A model generated the notes under the pieces. The model worked only from the letters and a program-made list of their open reading frames with translations. It made no database searches and was not told the DNA's origin. Shown piece after piece: positions 17,159 to 26,864 of a DNA stretch of 64,000 bases. Source of the DNA: Pedobacter cryoconitis (lineage in GTDB: Bacteria; Bacteroidota; Bacteroidia; Sphingobacteriales; Sphingobacteriaceae); contig NZ_JACHCE010000007.1 in NCBI RefSeq assembly GCF_014200605.1, positions 239,476 through 303,475 of the forward strand, in the 5' to 3' direction. The translations under genes and the position numbers were made by a program. Every line of letters starts with the position of its first letter. Position 1 is the stretch's first letter.

Positions 17159-17977
17159 ATGACTTCTATTATAGAAACCAATCAGCTCATTCTAATGATT
17201 TTAAGTGTTGGGTTATTTATCTCAACCCTAGAGTATATTAAAAAAATACAGATCTTTTCTCCAACAGGGTTACTTTCCTGGAATGTGATGCAGCTGCGCT
17301 GGGAGAAAAAAGATCATAATTCATTCTTCAGTCCGATGTTTAAGCTGTTTAATGAAAAAGGTTTAGCTATCATTTTCGGATTAAGATGTCTTATTATTTT
17401 GGGTTTGCTATTCTATCCACTCGAAACCACTTATGGCTGGATCCTGGTTGGCCTTTTAGGGTGTAGTCTTTTAGCCAGTTCAATGATCACCTTTTACGGA
17501 AGTGATGGTTCCGATCAAATGAATATGCTGATTATTATTACGCTTTTCCTGTGCCATTCCCCCCTGGTTGAAGGTACGCGTCTGGCCACTTTAGGACTTT
17601 GGTTTATTGGTTTGCAAACCTGTCTTTCTTATACCGTTGCGGGGATTGCTAAATTAGTATCTAAAGAATGGCGTGCTTCTACTGCGATTAAAGATGTATT
17701 TTCTACTAAAACCTATGGTTCCAGATGGGCAGCAGTACTGTTAAAGAAATATCCTGGAATTAACGTTTTCTTATGCTGGAACGTCATGATTATGGAAACC
17801 CTGTTTCCGTTGTGCCTGATATTACCTTTCAATTATGCGCTGATTTTTATCATCTGGGGATTTATATTTCATCTTTTAACTGCTATCATCATGGGCTTAA
17901 ATTCATTTTTCTGGTCTTTTATGGCAGCCTACCCCGCTCTTTTCTATATCAATCATCAAATACAGCATCTTTTCTAA
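17159..17977 (+). CDS. HTTM/SdpB-like polytopic membrane protein
   Basis: A 272-residue integral membrane protein with about six to seven hydrophobic helices. YGSDGSDQM (residues 113-121) and YTVAGIAKLVSKEWR followed by a FF-W-type helix resemble the HTTM superfamily, which includes vitamin K-dependent gamma-carboxylase-like proteins and SdpB of the SDP killing-factor system. Its neighbours, SdpA-like before and a DCC thiol oxidoreductase 16 bases after, match known HTTM gene company. It probably handles the small peptide encoded at 16229 or a membrane thiol reaction. The exact chemistry is not known for SdpB-type members. Confidence 0.65.
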   Translation: MTSIIETNQLILMILSVGLFISTLEYIKKIQIFSPTGLLSWNVMQLRWEKKDHNSFFSPMFKLFNEKGLAIIFGLRCLIILGLLFYPLETTYGWILVGLLGCSLLASSMITFYGSDGSDQMNMLIIITLFLCHSPLVEGTRLATLGLWFIGLQTCLSYTVAGIAKLVSKEWRASTAIKDVFSTKTYGSRWAAVLLKKYPGINVFLCWNVMIMETLFPLCLILPFNYALIFIIWGFIFHLLTAIIMGLNSFFWSFMAAYPALFYINHQIQHLF

Positions 17978-17993
17978 GATTCAACCTAGCGCA

Positions 17994-18404
17994 ATGGTAA
18001 CCGGGAAAAAAGATATTATACTATTTGACGGAATATGTAATTTCTGCAATAGCTATATCAATTATGTGATCAGTCACGATGAACAGAACAGATTCGTTTT
18101 TGCATCTCTGCAGAGTGATGTTGCAAAAGAGTTATCTGTAGTTCATCAAATTGATCTGCAGAATTTAAACAGTATTATAGTCATACACAATCAAAAGATC
18201 TTTACCCGGTCTGACGGTATTATCCATATCGGAAAACACCTGAAAAGTAAATGGTCATGGGTTTTGCTGATGATCAGCTTTATTCCGCGTTTTATCAGAA
18301 ACTATGGATATACACTGATTGCCAGAAGACGATACAGCTGGTTTGGACAAATGGATAGCTGTATGGTTCCCACACAAGAGATCAGGGATAAATTTCTGAC
18401 CTGA
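17994..18404 (+). CDS. DCC-family thiol-disulfide oxidoreductase (DUF393)
   Basis: A 136-residue thioredoxin-like protein. FDGICNFCNSY at residues 11-21 holds the DxxC-N-x-C signature of the family, with Cys15 and Cys18 forming the active pair. RRRYSWFGQMDSCMVPT near the end matches the family C-terminus. It closes the peptide/SdpA-like/SdpB-like group. DCC proteins often sit beside HTTM proteins; since the candidate peptide has no Cys, the substrate may be the Cys-containing SdpA-like protein or a membrane cofactor rather than the peptide. Confidence 0.85.
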   Translation: MVTGKKDIILFDGICNFCNSYINYVISHDEQNRFVFASLQSDVAKELSVVHQIDLQNLNSIIVIHNQKIFTRSDGIIHIGKHLKSKWSWVLLMISFIPRFIRNYGYTLIARRRYSWFGQMDSCMVPTQEIRDKFLT

Positions 18405-18405
18405 A

Positions 18406-18552
18406 TTAGTTAGCGAAAAACCCTAATATTAACTTGTTCATCAGTGAAATCACTTTATCCACTAATTTTGGATATTCAGTGGCAAAAAGCATCACCATGT
18501 CTTCTGCAGTGGCAAAATGTGTAGGATTACCTTTCAAACAAGCTGTCATCAT
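18406..18552 (-). CDS. Possible 48-residue protein downstream of truC
   Basis: An ORF of 49 codons starting at the ATG at 18552, 10 bases after the truC stop on the same strand. The product (MMTACLKGNPTHFATAED... ending LILGFFAN) has an amphipathic C-terminal helix. No clear ribosome binding site is seen, and it may be only a chance ORF or a decayed gene. Confidence 0.3.
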   Translation of the reverse strand: MMTACLKGNPTHFATAEDMVMLFATEYPKLVDKVISLMNKLILGFFAN

Positions 18553-18562
18553 TGGTGAATTA

Positions 18563-19246
18563 TTAAAGTGACCAGCTCATCAGGTCCATTACTCTTTTGA
18601 ATTCTTCATTTACTGGTGCTTTGAGATGAATATCTTCCTTTGTAACAGGGTGTTTAAATAATAATTCTGAGGCGTGCAGCAACATTGTAGTCATTTCCCA
18701 CTGTTCTTTGAAGAACTTGTTTTGTTTGTTACAACCATGTTTACGATCCCCTATAATCGGATAAAAGATATGTGCAAAATGTTTGCGGAGCTGATGCATC
18801 CTACCGGTTGTAGGCGTAGCTTCTACCAAAGAGTATCTTGATGTAGGATGTTTGCCAAAAGCGATATCAAGCTCTGCCCTTTTAAGGGTGACAAAAGCAG
18901 TAAAAGCTTCCTGCATGGTTCCATTTTCTTTGGCTAAAGGATAATCTATCTCTTCGCTGTCAGGGGCATAGCCTCTTACAATGGCCAGATATTTCTTTTG
19001 CACTTCACTATTCTGGAATTGCTGATGCATAGCAATCTCCACATCCTTTTCAAAAGCAAATAGCAAAAGGCCTCCGGTTTTACGGTCTAAACGGTGTACT
19101 GGACTTACACGTCTGTTTACCTGGTCTCTTAAGAGCTGTAAAGCAAATTCTTTTGCATCTGTTGCAATAGATGAACGGTGTACTAGTAGTCCGTGTGGTT
19201 TATTGATCGCAATTAAATGATCATCCTGATATACAATTTCAAGCAT
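18563..19246 (-). CDS. truC: tRNA pseudouridine(65) synthase
   Basis: A 227-residue member of the RluA family without an S4 domain, converting a uridine in tRNA to pseudouridine. The catalytic Asp54 lies in PVHRLDRKTGG. The segment TSRYSLVEATPTTGRMHQLRKHFAH followed by PIIGDRKHGCNKQN matches TruC, which modifies U65, better than RluC/RluD, and the length agrees. It lies in a monocistronic position, convergent with the DCC gene. Confidence 0.85.
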   Translation of the reverse strand: MLEIVYQDDHLIAINKPHGLLVHRSSIATDAKEFALQLLRDQVNRRVSPVHRLDRKTGGLLLFAFEKDVEIAMHQQFQNSEVQKKYLAIVRGYAPDSEEIDYPLAKENGTMQEAFTAFVTLKRAELDIAFGKHPTSRYSLVEATPTTGRMHQLRKHFAHIFYPIIGDRKHGCNKQNKFFKEQWEMTTMLLHASELLFKHPVTKEDIHLKAPVNEEFKRVMDLMSWSL

Positions 19247-19489
19247 TAATTTTTTTCGCGAATATAAGTTTTTATAAATTCTTTGGGAGAGTTTTATAGA
19301 TTTCCTGATTCAAAAGCCTGCTGTTTCCCTAATTTATGTTTATTACTCCTGTTCTTTAAAAGACGGTTAGCGATCGAAACTGTTTTCATGGGAATGGAGA
19401 ATAAATATAACAAAATATACAAAAAAGGCGATTAGATTGCCGCTGAAAATGAGGTGTTCTGCCCATTTTTTTAAGCAATATAAAGGTAT

Positions 19490-19597
19490 TTCAAGTGGCA
19501 CTTTTGTAGAGGTACTGTAGGGGTTGTGTTATCCGGTGAAAAAGAGAAAGCAGAACAGATCATGAATGAAATACTAAAAACTACCGAATTCAAATAA
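19490..19597 (+). pseudogene. Possible remnant of a decayed gene
   Basis: Within the 410-base gap between truC and the NrtR gene, one frame ends with a protein-like tail (GTVGVVLSGEKEKAEQIMNE ... TTEFK, stop). Another frame just upstream gives a coherent KQYKGISSGTF stretch. The two would join with a frameshift, so this looks like the 3' end of a lost gene. The rest of the gap (19247-19489, 19598-19658) holds nothing recognisable. Confidence 0.3.
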
Positions 19598-19658
19598 ACA
19601 ACCGCTGACAGGGTTTTTACAGCTGATATTTTTAAACAGATGCTTATATTGCCCTTCA

Positions 19659-20396
19659 ATGGAACTAGATCAGCGAATCATCGAAAAAAGTAAATGGATG
19701 TGGGAAAAATGTTTGCCCCACATCTCTGTAGACAGTGTAGTATTCGGTTTCCATGAAAACCAGCTCAAAGTCCTTTTAGTCAAAACCAATTCTGTTCAGA
19801 GCTGGTTATTGCCAGGAGGTTACGTCCTGAAAAATGAAAACTTACAGGATGCAGCGCAGCGTGTGCTCTTTGAAAGAACCGGCGCCGAACGTATTTATTT
19901 ACAGGAATTTGGTGTATTTGGTGCGCTAAACCGTTCCGAAGAATTCTTTGCAGCCTATCAGGATGATCTCTGGTACAAACAGCGTTTCATCTCTGCCGGA
20001 TTTTACGCTCTTGTTGACTATACCGAAGTAAATGTAACCGCCGATGAATTCAGCGAAAGTTGTGAATGGAGAAGCATTGATGATTTGCCGGAACTGGCGA
20101 TGGACCATCAATTAATCTATACCAATGCTTTAACCGTATTAAGACAACAGTTAAGTTATAAGCCAATTGGACAAAATCTGCTTCCCGAAAGATTTACTTT
20201 ACCGGAACTGCAAAAATTATATGAAACTATACTGGGAAAGCCACTGAACAGGGGCAATTTTTATCGCCGTATTATGCGGTTTGACATCCTGGTTAAACAT
20301 GAAGACCTGCGTAAAGGAGGGGCGCATAAAGCACCCTTCCTTTACAGCTTCGATCCTCTGAAATATCATGAATCCCTGCAGGGATTCGATTGGTAA
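19659..20396 (+). CDS. NrtR-like Nudix-related transcription regulator
   Basis: A 245-residue protein with an N-terminal Nudix fold (residues about 22-150) and a C-terminal winged helix (about 170-230, FTLPELQKLYETILGKPLNRGNFYRR), the NrtR layout. The Nudix box (GGYVLKNENLQDAAQRVLFERTG) lacks the full REUXEE metal motif, so it is probably a ligand sensor for ADP-ribose-type compounds rather than a hydrolase. NrtR proteins control NAD or sugar metabolism genes; no obvious target is adjacent. It is convergent with the RND outer-membrane gene, 3 bases apart. Confidence 0.82.
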   Translation: MELDQRIIEKSKWMWEKCLPHISVDSVVFGFHENQLKVLLVKTNSVQSWLLPGGYVLKNENLQDAAQRVLFERTGAERIYLQEFGVFGALNRSEEFFAAYQDDLWYKQRFISAGFYALVDYTEVNVTADEFSESCEWRSIDDLPELAMDHQLIYTNALTVLRQQLSYKPIGQNLLPERFTLPELQKLYETILGKPLNRGNFYRRIMRFDILVKHEDLRKGGAHKAPFLYSFDPLKYHESLQGFDW

Positions 20397-20399
20397 TGG

Positions 20400-21806
20400 C
20401 TATTTCCAGCCACCACCCAGTGCACGGTAAAGATTAACCACAGCCTGCAGTTTCTGCAGATGGTCACTGACACCGCTTAATTGTGCTGCCAGTAAACTCT
20501 GTTCTGAGGTTAGTACATCCGTATAATTTGTAGCAGAACTGTAACGCAATAAATCTTGTGTATAGTCAACTGCTTTAACCAGGGCGGCAATCTGTTTAGC
20601 TCTGGAATCCTGTTTTTCTACAGCAGTCTCATAAGCATAAAGCGCGTTAGAAACCTCCTGTCCTGCAACCAGCAGACTTTGCTGGAAATTATTCATCGCC
20701 TGCAATTGCAACGATTGTGCAGTTTTTAAACGGGCTTTATTCAAACCCTGATTAAAAATAGGCTGTGTCAACCCTCCTACTAAATTATAAAAGATAGAAT
20801 GATCAAAAAAGTCCTTTAAAGTCAGGTTTGAGAAACCAGCAGAAGCGGTTACAGTTAAACTTGGATAGAAATAAGTCCTGGCTAAATTTGTATTCTCAAA
20901 AGCCCCTCTGAAAGCCATTTCAGCTTGTTGTACATCAGGGCGGTTTTGCAATAACTGAGCAGGCACACCAGTTGCTAAAGTTGAAGGAACCGTTTGTGCA
21001 TCCATCGTACTTCTGTCTATCGTACCAGGGCTTTGGGCCAGCAGGATACTCATTGCATTTTCAGTTTCCCGGATACTTCTTTTCAAATCAGGTATAGTTA
21101 CTTCAGTTGCATAACGGCTCGCCTCACTTTGTACCACAGCAGCTCCATTCACTACAGCCCCCTCTTTTAAATCCTTCATCGTTGCTACATTGGTAATCCT
21201 GCTTTTTAGGGTTTCCTTTGTAATAACCAATTGCTGATCTAAAGCAAGCAAGCTATAATAGTTATTTGCAATATCAGCGATCAACTGCGTCTGAACGGCT
21301 TTTTTAGCGGCATCTGTTTCCAGGTATTTTGCTAAAGCTGCACGTTTAGTACTGCTCAGTTTGCCCCAGATATCAGCCTCCCACGAAGTGCTTAAGGATA
21401 ACTTATAAGTAGTAGTCAGCGTATTGATATCAATTCCCGGAGGAAAATTCAGGCCCGCAGAAGACTGTTTGCTTCTTGTCGCATTGGCATCAGCACTCAA
21501 AGTTGGCAAATAAGCCAGTTTAGCCTGTTGTAAGGAAGCTTGTGCCTGCAATATATTCTGAATCGCATTTTTCAGGTTCACATTCTGATCAAGGCCTTTC
21601 TGAATCAGCACTTTTAGCTTCTCATCTGTGAAAAGCGTCTGCCATGGCTGTGAAGCCATGGTAGCAGAATCTGTTACATTTTGTCCGCGATACAAACCGT
21701 CAGTCTGCATTTTGGGTGTTTCGTAGGTTTTTGTGACCGAGCATGCGCTGAAAAAGGCAGCGGAGACCAGTAAGGCAAAAACCTGTTTGTTATATCTATG
21801 GGTCAT
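20400..21806 (-). CDS. RND efflux outer membrane lipoprotein (NodT/OprM family)
   Basis: A 468-residue TolC-like channel subunit. The lipoprotein signal ends at Cys22 (AAFFSAC-SVTK). Two OEP repeats with long helices follow, including the typical LLQNRPDVQQAEMAFRGA stretch near the middle and the Gly-rich end (YRALGGGWK). It forms the outer-membrane exit for the efflux pump encoded by the two genes upstream on the same strand, from which it is separated by 28 bases. Confidence 0.93.
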   Translation of the reverse strand: MTHRYNKQVFALLVSAAFFSACSVTKTYETPKMQTDGLYRGQNVTDSATMASQPWQTLFTDEKLKVLIQKGLDQNVNLKNAIQNILQAQASLQQAKLAYLPTLSADANATRSKQSSAGLNFPPGIDINTLTTTYKLSLSTSWEADIWGKLSSTKRAALAKYLETDAAKKAVQTQLIADIANNYYSLLALDQQLVITKETLKSRITNVATMKDLKEGAVVNGAAVVQSEASRYATEVTIPDLKRSIRETENAMSILLAQSPGTIDRSTMDAQTVPSTLATGVPAQLLQNRPDVQQAEMAFRGAFENTNLARTYFYPSLTVTASAGFSNLTLKDFFDHSIFYNLVGGLTQPIFNQGLNKARLKTAQSLQLQAMNNFQQSLLVAGQEVSNALYAYETAVEKQDSRAKQIAALVKAVDYTQDLLRYSSATNYTDVLTSEQSLLAAQLSGVSDHLQKLQAVVNLYRALGGGWK

Positions 21807-21834
21807 CTTATTCTGTTCTAAAATTTAAAATCAA

Positions 21835-24800
21835 CTAAGCGGTTGGTGGTTCAGGCAACTTATGTTCATCAGCACCATCTATTCTTTTAGTTTCATGTAT
21901 TTTCTCCTCTTCTTCATCCTCCTCTTCATAATCATAACTTGGTTTGGCCGGGCCACTGATTTTCTCCTGTAAACCCTGGAAGATGATAAACAATACCGGG
22001 ATCACGAAAACCCCAAGAATAGTTCCGATCAGCATCCCGCCTACAGCGCCTGTTCCAATAGATTTATTACCAATCGCACCAGCACCACTAGAGAACATCA
22101 AAGGCATCAAACCGAAGATAAATGCAAATGAGGTCATCAAAATAGGTCTTAAACGGGCAACAGCACCTTCAATAGCAGACTGTATAATCGGCATTCCTTT
22201 TCTTCTTCTTTCCAAAGCAAACTCTACAATCAAAATACCATTCTTCGCTAATAAACCGATCAGCATGATCAGGGAAATCTGCAAGTAGATATTACTGTTC
22301 AGTTTAAAAATAATAGAGAACAGATAAGCTCCTGCCAAACCAAACGGAATGGATAACAAGACCGCAAAAGGAAGGATATAACTCTCATACTGTGCACTTA
22401 GTAAGAAATAAACGAAAACCAGGCACAGAATAAATATAAACACAGTTTCACTTCCCGAAGCCAGCTCTTCGCGGGTAAGGCCAGAGAAATCAAACCCATA
22501 ACCCTGTGGTAAAGATTGCGCAGCTACTTCCTGAATTGCTTTAATTGCATCTCCAGAGCTAAAACCTGGATTTGGGGCACCCGTAATAGCGATCGAACTA
22601 AATAAGTTGAATCTGGAAATAGACTCAGGACCATATACTCTGTTCATTTTTATAAACTCAGTAATTGGCGCCATTCCACCTGCACTGTTTCTCACAAAGA
22701 TCTTATTCAGCCCTTCAGGGTTTGCACGGAACTGGTCAGCTGCCTGAACCATTACCCTGTACTGCTTTCCGAATTTATTAAAGTTCGAAGCGTATAAACC
22801 ACCATAATAGCCCTGCATCGTTTGCAGAATCGTGTTTACACTCACCCCGGCATCTTTAGCTTTCTCCAAATTCACATCCATCATATATTGAGGGAAATTA
22901 GGGTTGAAAGACGTAGTTGCATACTGGATTTCCGGACGCTGACTTAACTTAGCCAGAAACTCATTGTTGATTTTAAAGAAATCGGCTGTGCTATGCCCGC
23001 CTTTATCCTGTAACTGGAATTCAAACCCGCCGCTTTGTCCAAAACCCTGAATCGTTGGCGGAGAGATAAAGAAGATACTCGCTTCCCTGATCCCTGCAGT
23101 TTTACCAAATAATTCTTTAACCACATCATCTACAGTACGTTTACGCTGATCCCATGTTTTTAATTTCAGGATAACCATACTATAGGCACTACCAGCACCA
23201 GCTGTAAAATTTTGTCCGACAATACGTAAAGTATGTTGTACTTCGGGGATCGTATTGGCAATACTATCCACCTTAACTGTCACTGCTGCTGTACGCTCCA
23301 TCGAAGCTGATGGCGGCAAACTGATATTGGCAAAAATAGTTCCCTGATCTTCTGCCGGAACAAAAGAAGAAGGCGTAGTTTTCATCATATAAAACAAAGC
23401 TGCACCAGCAATTACAATCGCACCTAAAACGATCCATTTCTTCACAGAAAAGAACTGTACGGAACGTTTATAGCGGTTAGTCAGACTGTCAAATGCAACG
23501 TTAAACCCAGTATAAAAACGTTGTAAAAAGGTTTGGTTATGCTCATCATCTTTATGGGGTTTAAGCAGCAAAGCACATAATGCAGGGCTTAAAGTCAAGG
23601 CGTTAATGGCCGATAAGATAATGGCAACCGCCAGTGTAATACCAAATTGCTTATAGAAAACCCCGGTAGAACCAGTAATGAAAGTTACCGGAATAAATAC
23701 TGCCGCCATCACTAAAGTAATAGAGATAATTGCGCCCGATATCTCATCCATCGCATCAATGGTAGCTTTTCTGGCAGATTTATAACCATGATCCAGTTTC
23801 GCATGTACGGCCTCGACGACCACAATCGCATCATCGACCACAATACCAATGGCCAGTACCAAAGCGAAAAGCGTGAGTAAATTGATTGTAAAACCAAATA
23901 AATTCAGGAAAAAGAAAGTACCTACAATCGCTACCGGAACCGCAATTGCCGGTACCAAAGTAGATCTGAAATCCTGCAGGAAGATAAATACCACAATAAA
24001 TACCAGGATAAATGCTTCAATCAGGGTATGGATAACCTTATCAATAGAAGCGTCCAGGTTTTCATTGACATCGACCAGTGTCGCATATTTAATCCCTTTA
24101 GGGAATGTTTTAGCCGCTTCATCAATAATCTTTTTAGATTGGTTAATTACATCCCTCGCATTAGATCCTGGTGTCTGGCTAATGGCCATCGCTACCGATT
24201 CTTTACCATCGGTTTCAATCGTAGAAGCATAACTTAAAGAACCTAATTCTACTTTAGCTACATCTTTCAAACGCAGTAACTGTCCGTTACCCGCCGATTT
24301 AACAACTATATTTTCGAACTCATTTACCTGCGTTAAACGACCTTTATAGCGGATAACATACTGGAAAGACTGATTGCTGTTCTCTCCGAATTTACCTGGG
24401 GCAGCTTCAATATTCTGTTCTGCCAATGCAGTAGTAATATCACTTGGAATTAAGCCATATTGCTGCATTAAATCTGGTTTTAACCAGATACGCATCGAAT
24501 AATCTTTAGCTCCAAAAACTGAGGCATTACCTACACCTGTAACACGTTGTATTTGTGGAACCAGGTTGATCTTAGCATAATTCTGTAAGAAAGTCTGGTC
24601 ATAAGCCTTATTATCACTGTATAAAGAGAAAATCAAAAGATTACTACTTTGACTTTTTGTGACCGTAACCCCGGCCTGAGTAACCTCAACCGGTAATAAA
24701 CTGGTTGCTCTTGAAACTCTGTTCTGAACGTTTACAGCTGCTAAATCCGGATCTGTACCTACTTTAAAATAAATACTGATACTCACTGTACCATCATTCG

Positions 24801-25047
24801 CAGAAGTAGAAGTCATGTAAGTCATGTTTTCTACCCCGTTAATCTGCTCTTCTAAGGGGATTACCACACTTTTTAAAACCACATCGGCACTTGCTCCGGT
24901 ATAACTTGCTGCAACATTAACAGTTGGCGGCGCAATATCGGGGTACTGGGCTATGGGCAGGGACGTGAGCCCCAATATACCCAGGATAACAATAATCACT
25001 GAGATTACTGTCGAGAGAACTGGTCTCTGTATAAATATCTTAAACAT
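21835..25047 (-). CDS. RND multidrug efflux permease (AcrB/HAE1 family)
   Basis: A 1070-residue inner-membrane proton-drug antiporter with 12 expected helices. It begins with the usual MFKIFIQRPVLSTVISVIIV, and helix 4 carries the two adjacent Asp of proton relay (IGIVVDDAIVVVEAV). Two large periplasmic loops follow helices 1 and 7. The acidic, poorly ordered C-terminus (YEEEDEEEE) is unusually long. It works with the fusion protein 6 bases upstream and the outer-membrane factor downstream as a tripartite pump for hydrophobic drugs. Confidence 0.95.
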   Translation of the reverse strand: MFKIFIQRPVLSTVISVIIVILGILGLTSLPIAQYPDIAPPTVNVAASYTGASADVVLKSVVIPLEEQINGVENMTYMTSTSANDGTVSISIYFKVGTDPDLAAVNVQNRVSRATSLLPVEVTQAGVTVTKSQSSNLLIFSLYSDNKAYDQTFLQNYAKINLVPQIQRVTGVGNASVFGAKDYSMRIWLKPDLMQQYGLIPSDITTALAEQNIEAAPGKFGENSNQSFQYVIRYKGRLTQVNEFENIVVKSAGNGQLLRLKDVAKVELGSLSYASTIETDGKESVAMAISQTPGSNARDVINQSKKIIDEAAKTFPKGIKYATLVDVNENLDASIDKVIHTLIEAFILVFIVVFIFLQDFRSTLVPAIAVPVAIVGTFFFLNLFGFTINLLTLFALVLAIGIVVDDAIVVVEAVHAKLDHGYKSARKATIDAMDEISGAIISITLVMAAVFIPVTFITGSTGVFYKQFGITLAVAIILSAINALTLSPALCALLLKPHKDDEHNQTFLQRFYTGFNVAFDSLTNRYKRSVQFFSVKKWIVLGAIVIAGAALFYMMKTTPSSFVPAEDQGTIFANISLPPSASMERTAAVTVKVDSIANTIPEVQHTLRIVGQNFTAGAGSAYSMVILKLKTWDQRKRTVDDVVKELFGKTAGIREASIFFISPPTIQGFGQSGGFEFQLQDKGGHSTADFFKINNEFLAKLSQRPEIQYATTSFNPNFPQYMMDVNLEKAKDAGVSVNTILQTMQGYYGGLYASNFNKFGKQYRVMVQAADQFRANPEGLNKIFVRNSAGGMAPITEFIKMNRVYGPESISRFNLFSSIAITGAPNPGFSSGDAIKAIQEVAAQSLPQGYGFDFSGLTREELASGSETVFIFILCLVFVYFLLSAQYESYILPFAVLLSIPFGLAGAYLFSIIFKLNSNIYLQISLIMLIGLLAKNGILIVEFALERRRKGMPIIQSAIEGAVARLRPILMTSFAFIFGLMPLMFSSGAGAIGNKSIGTGAVGGMLIGTILGVFVIPVLFIIFQGLQEKISGPAKPSYDYEEEDEEEEKIHETKRIDGADEHKLPEPPTA

Positions 25048-25053
25048 CTGCTC

Positions 25054-26217
25054 TTATTTTAAGTCTGCGTAAACAGTTTCCGGATTTTCGGCATTCGCTT
25101 TAATCTGTGTACCATCTTTCAAAGTGGCAACACCTTCTAATACAATTTCATCACCTGCTTTTAAGCCTGTTTCTACCACGAAGAAATTACCGGCTGTATT
25201 TTGCATAACCGTTACCGCAACATTTTTAGTTTTACCATCTTTATCTACCACTACCACAAAACGTTTGTCCTGTAATTCAAAAGTTGCACTCTGAGGTACC
25301 AATATGGCATCTTTTACCGCATTAGGAATTCTTACCGTTGCACTGCTTCCACTGCGGATAATACCTTTAGGGTTAGGAAAACGTGCCCTGATATTTGCAG
25401 AACCAGTTGCAGTATTGATTAATCCGTTTACTGTTTCTATTTTACCCTCTTCTGTATAAGTAGAACCATCCGATAACAACAAAGAAACCTTCGGTAGTTT
25501 AGCCAGCTTTTGAGCAAATGTTCCGCTGCCATCTTTGGTGAAATCCAGCAGGATCTTTTCATTCATAGCGAAATAAGCATATACATTACCTATACTTGAA
25601 ACTGTAGTCATCGGATCTGCTGTCGTGCTGCTAACCAGACTTCCTAAACGGAAAGGAATAGAACCCACCACCCCATTTACCGGACTATTTACAATCGTAT
25701 AGCCAAGATTTGTTTTAGCATTCACTAAAGCTGCTTTGGCAGTTGCAACTGCGGCCTGAGCCGATTCATAAGAATATTGTGCTGATTCCAGCTCATACTT
25801 ACTCACAATATCCTTATCGACCAGTGGTTTTACTTTATTTACAGCCAGTTTAGCTGCATTCAATTGTGCCATGGTATTGGCGATACTTGCATTGGCAGTT
25901 CTTACATCCTGCTCATATTGCGGCGCATTGATTTTGAACAAAGGCTGACCTGCTTTAACGACAGCACCCTCATCTACAAAGATCTTTTCGATGTAGCCAT
26001 CTATTCTTGGTCTGATGTCGATATTCTGCTGTCCCTGTATACTTGCAGGATAATCTGTGTTTAAAGTCGCAGATCTGGGTTGCAGTTTCAGGACTTTATA
26101 TTCCTTCACCTGCCCTGCTGCAGCTGCGGCCTGGGCGGCCTTATTCTTGTCGTTGCCACATGAGGCGAGGGTTAATCCTGATATAAACAGGAGCCCAATC
26201 TGTATTGATGCTTTCAT
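25054..26217 (-). CDS. RND efflux periplasmic adaptor (AcrA/MFP family) lipoprotein
   Basis: A 387-residue membrane fusion protein. The lipoprotein signal gives acceptor Cys20 (LTLASC-GNDK). The biotinyl-lipoyl half-motifs (RIDGYIEKIFVDEGAVVKAGQ and the later GVVGSIPFRLGSLVSS) flank a helical hairpin, then come the beta-barrel and the proximal domain. It links permease and outer-membrane channel. Gene order adaptor-permease-channel and tight spacing define one operon, with the TetR gene 56 bases upstream. Confidence 0.94.
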   Translation of the reverse strand: MKASIQIGLLFISGLTLASCGNDKNKAAQAAAAAGQVKEYKVLKLQPRSATLNTDYPASIQGQQNIDIRPRIDGYIEKIFVDEGAVVKAGQPLFKINAPQYEQDVRTANASIANTMAQLNAAKLAVNKVKPLVDKDIVSKYELESAQYSYESAQAAVATAKAALVNAKTNLGYTIVNSPVNGVVGSIPFRLGSLVSSTTADPMTTVSSIGNVYAYFAMNEKILLDFTKDGSGTFAQKLAKLPKVSLLLSDGSTYTEEGKIETVNGLINTATGSANIRARFPNPKGIIRSGSSATVRIPNAVKDAILVPQSATFELQDKRFVVVVDKDGKTKNVAVTVMQNTAGNFFVVETGLKAGDEIVLEGVATLKDGTQIKANAENPETVYADLK

Positions 26218-26273
26218 AATAATTGTCTTGCTGAGGGGTTTTCTATTTGTGAATTGATATTAAATACGATTTA

Positions 26274-26864
26274 TTACTGTGGATAGATCATTTCAAAAAT
26301 GAGCTGTTTCCTTTGTTTCATTAGCTTAACATATTCATGGTCAGTTATTTTCATAAATCCTTTACTGAGTTTAGAAGACAGTAAAGGGTAAGCCATTAAA
26401 GAGAACAGGTTCATCATAAAATGACGGGGGTCCATTGCTTTGATAGCTCCTTTATCCATTTCTGCTTTGATCTCCGCTAAAAAAGGTTTGGTATGGGTAT
26501 CATGTACCTCATCTGCATGTTCAGTATCATAGCGGTTAGTTTCGGTAATCAGAAACAGCTCCCGGTAGGGAAAAGCTATTGTCTGATCCATAAAAGCATT
26601 AATCAGCTTCTTTAATTTCTCCTGAAAGGTCTGTTTTCCTGTAAAGGCATCACTCATAATATGGCGCAGTTCGTCCATAGCCTCTTCTGTTACCTGTTCA
26701 AATAATAACTTCCTGGATCTAAAATAATAGTGTACCAAAGTCCGGTTCACTCCCGCTGCATCGGCAATGTCCTGTGTTGTTGCATGCAACTTCCCTTCTG
26801 CAAAAAAGATCTTCTTGGCGGTATCTTTAATGAGTTGTTCTGTCCCTTTATCTTTTACTGACAT
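26274..26864 (-). CDS. TetR/AcrR-family repressor of the efflux operon
   Basis: A 196-residue regulator. The helix-turn-helix is QDIADAAGVNRTLVHYYFRSRKLL (residues about 28-55), followed by a helical ligand domain. The ATG at 26864 was chosen; a longer version would use a TTG at 26897 and add a basic non-family tail. It sits immediately upstream of the efflux genes on the same strand, so it probably represses the operon including itself. The effector is likely a pump substrate. Confidence 0.88.
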   Translation of the reverse strand: MSVKDKGTEQLIKDTAKKIFFAEGKLHATTQDIADAAGVNRTLVHYYFRSRKLLFEQVTEEAMDELRHIMSDAFTGKQTFQEKLKKLINAFMDQTIAFPYRELFLITETNRYDTEHADEVHDTHTKPFLAEIKAEMDKGAIKAMDPRHFMMNLFSLMAYPLLSSKLSKGFMKITDHEYVKLMKQRKQLIFEMIYPQ

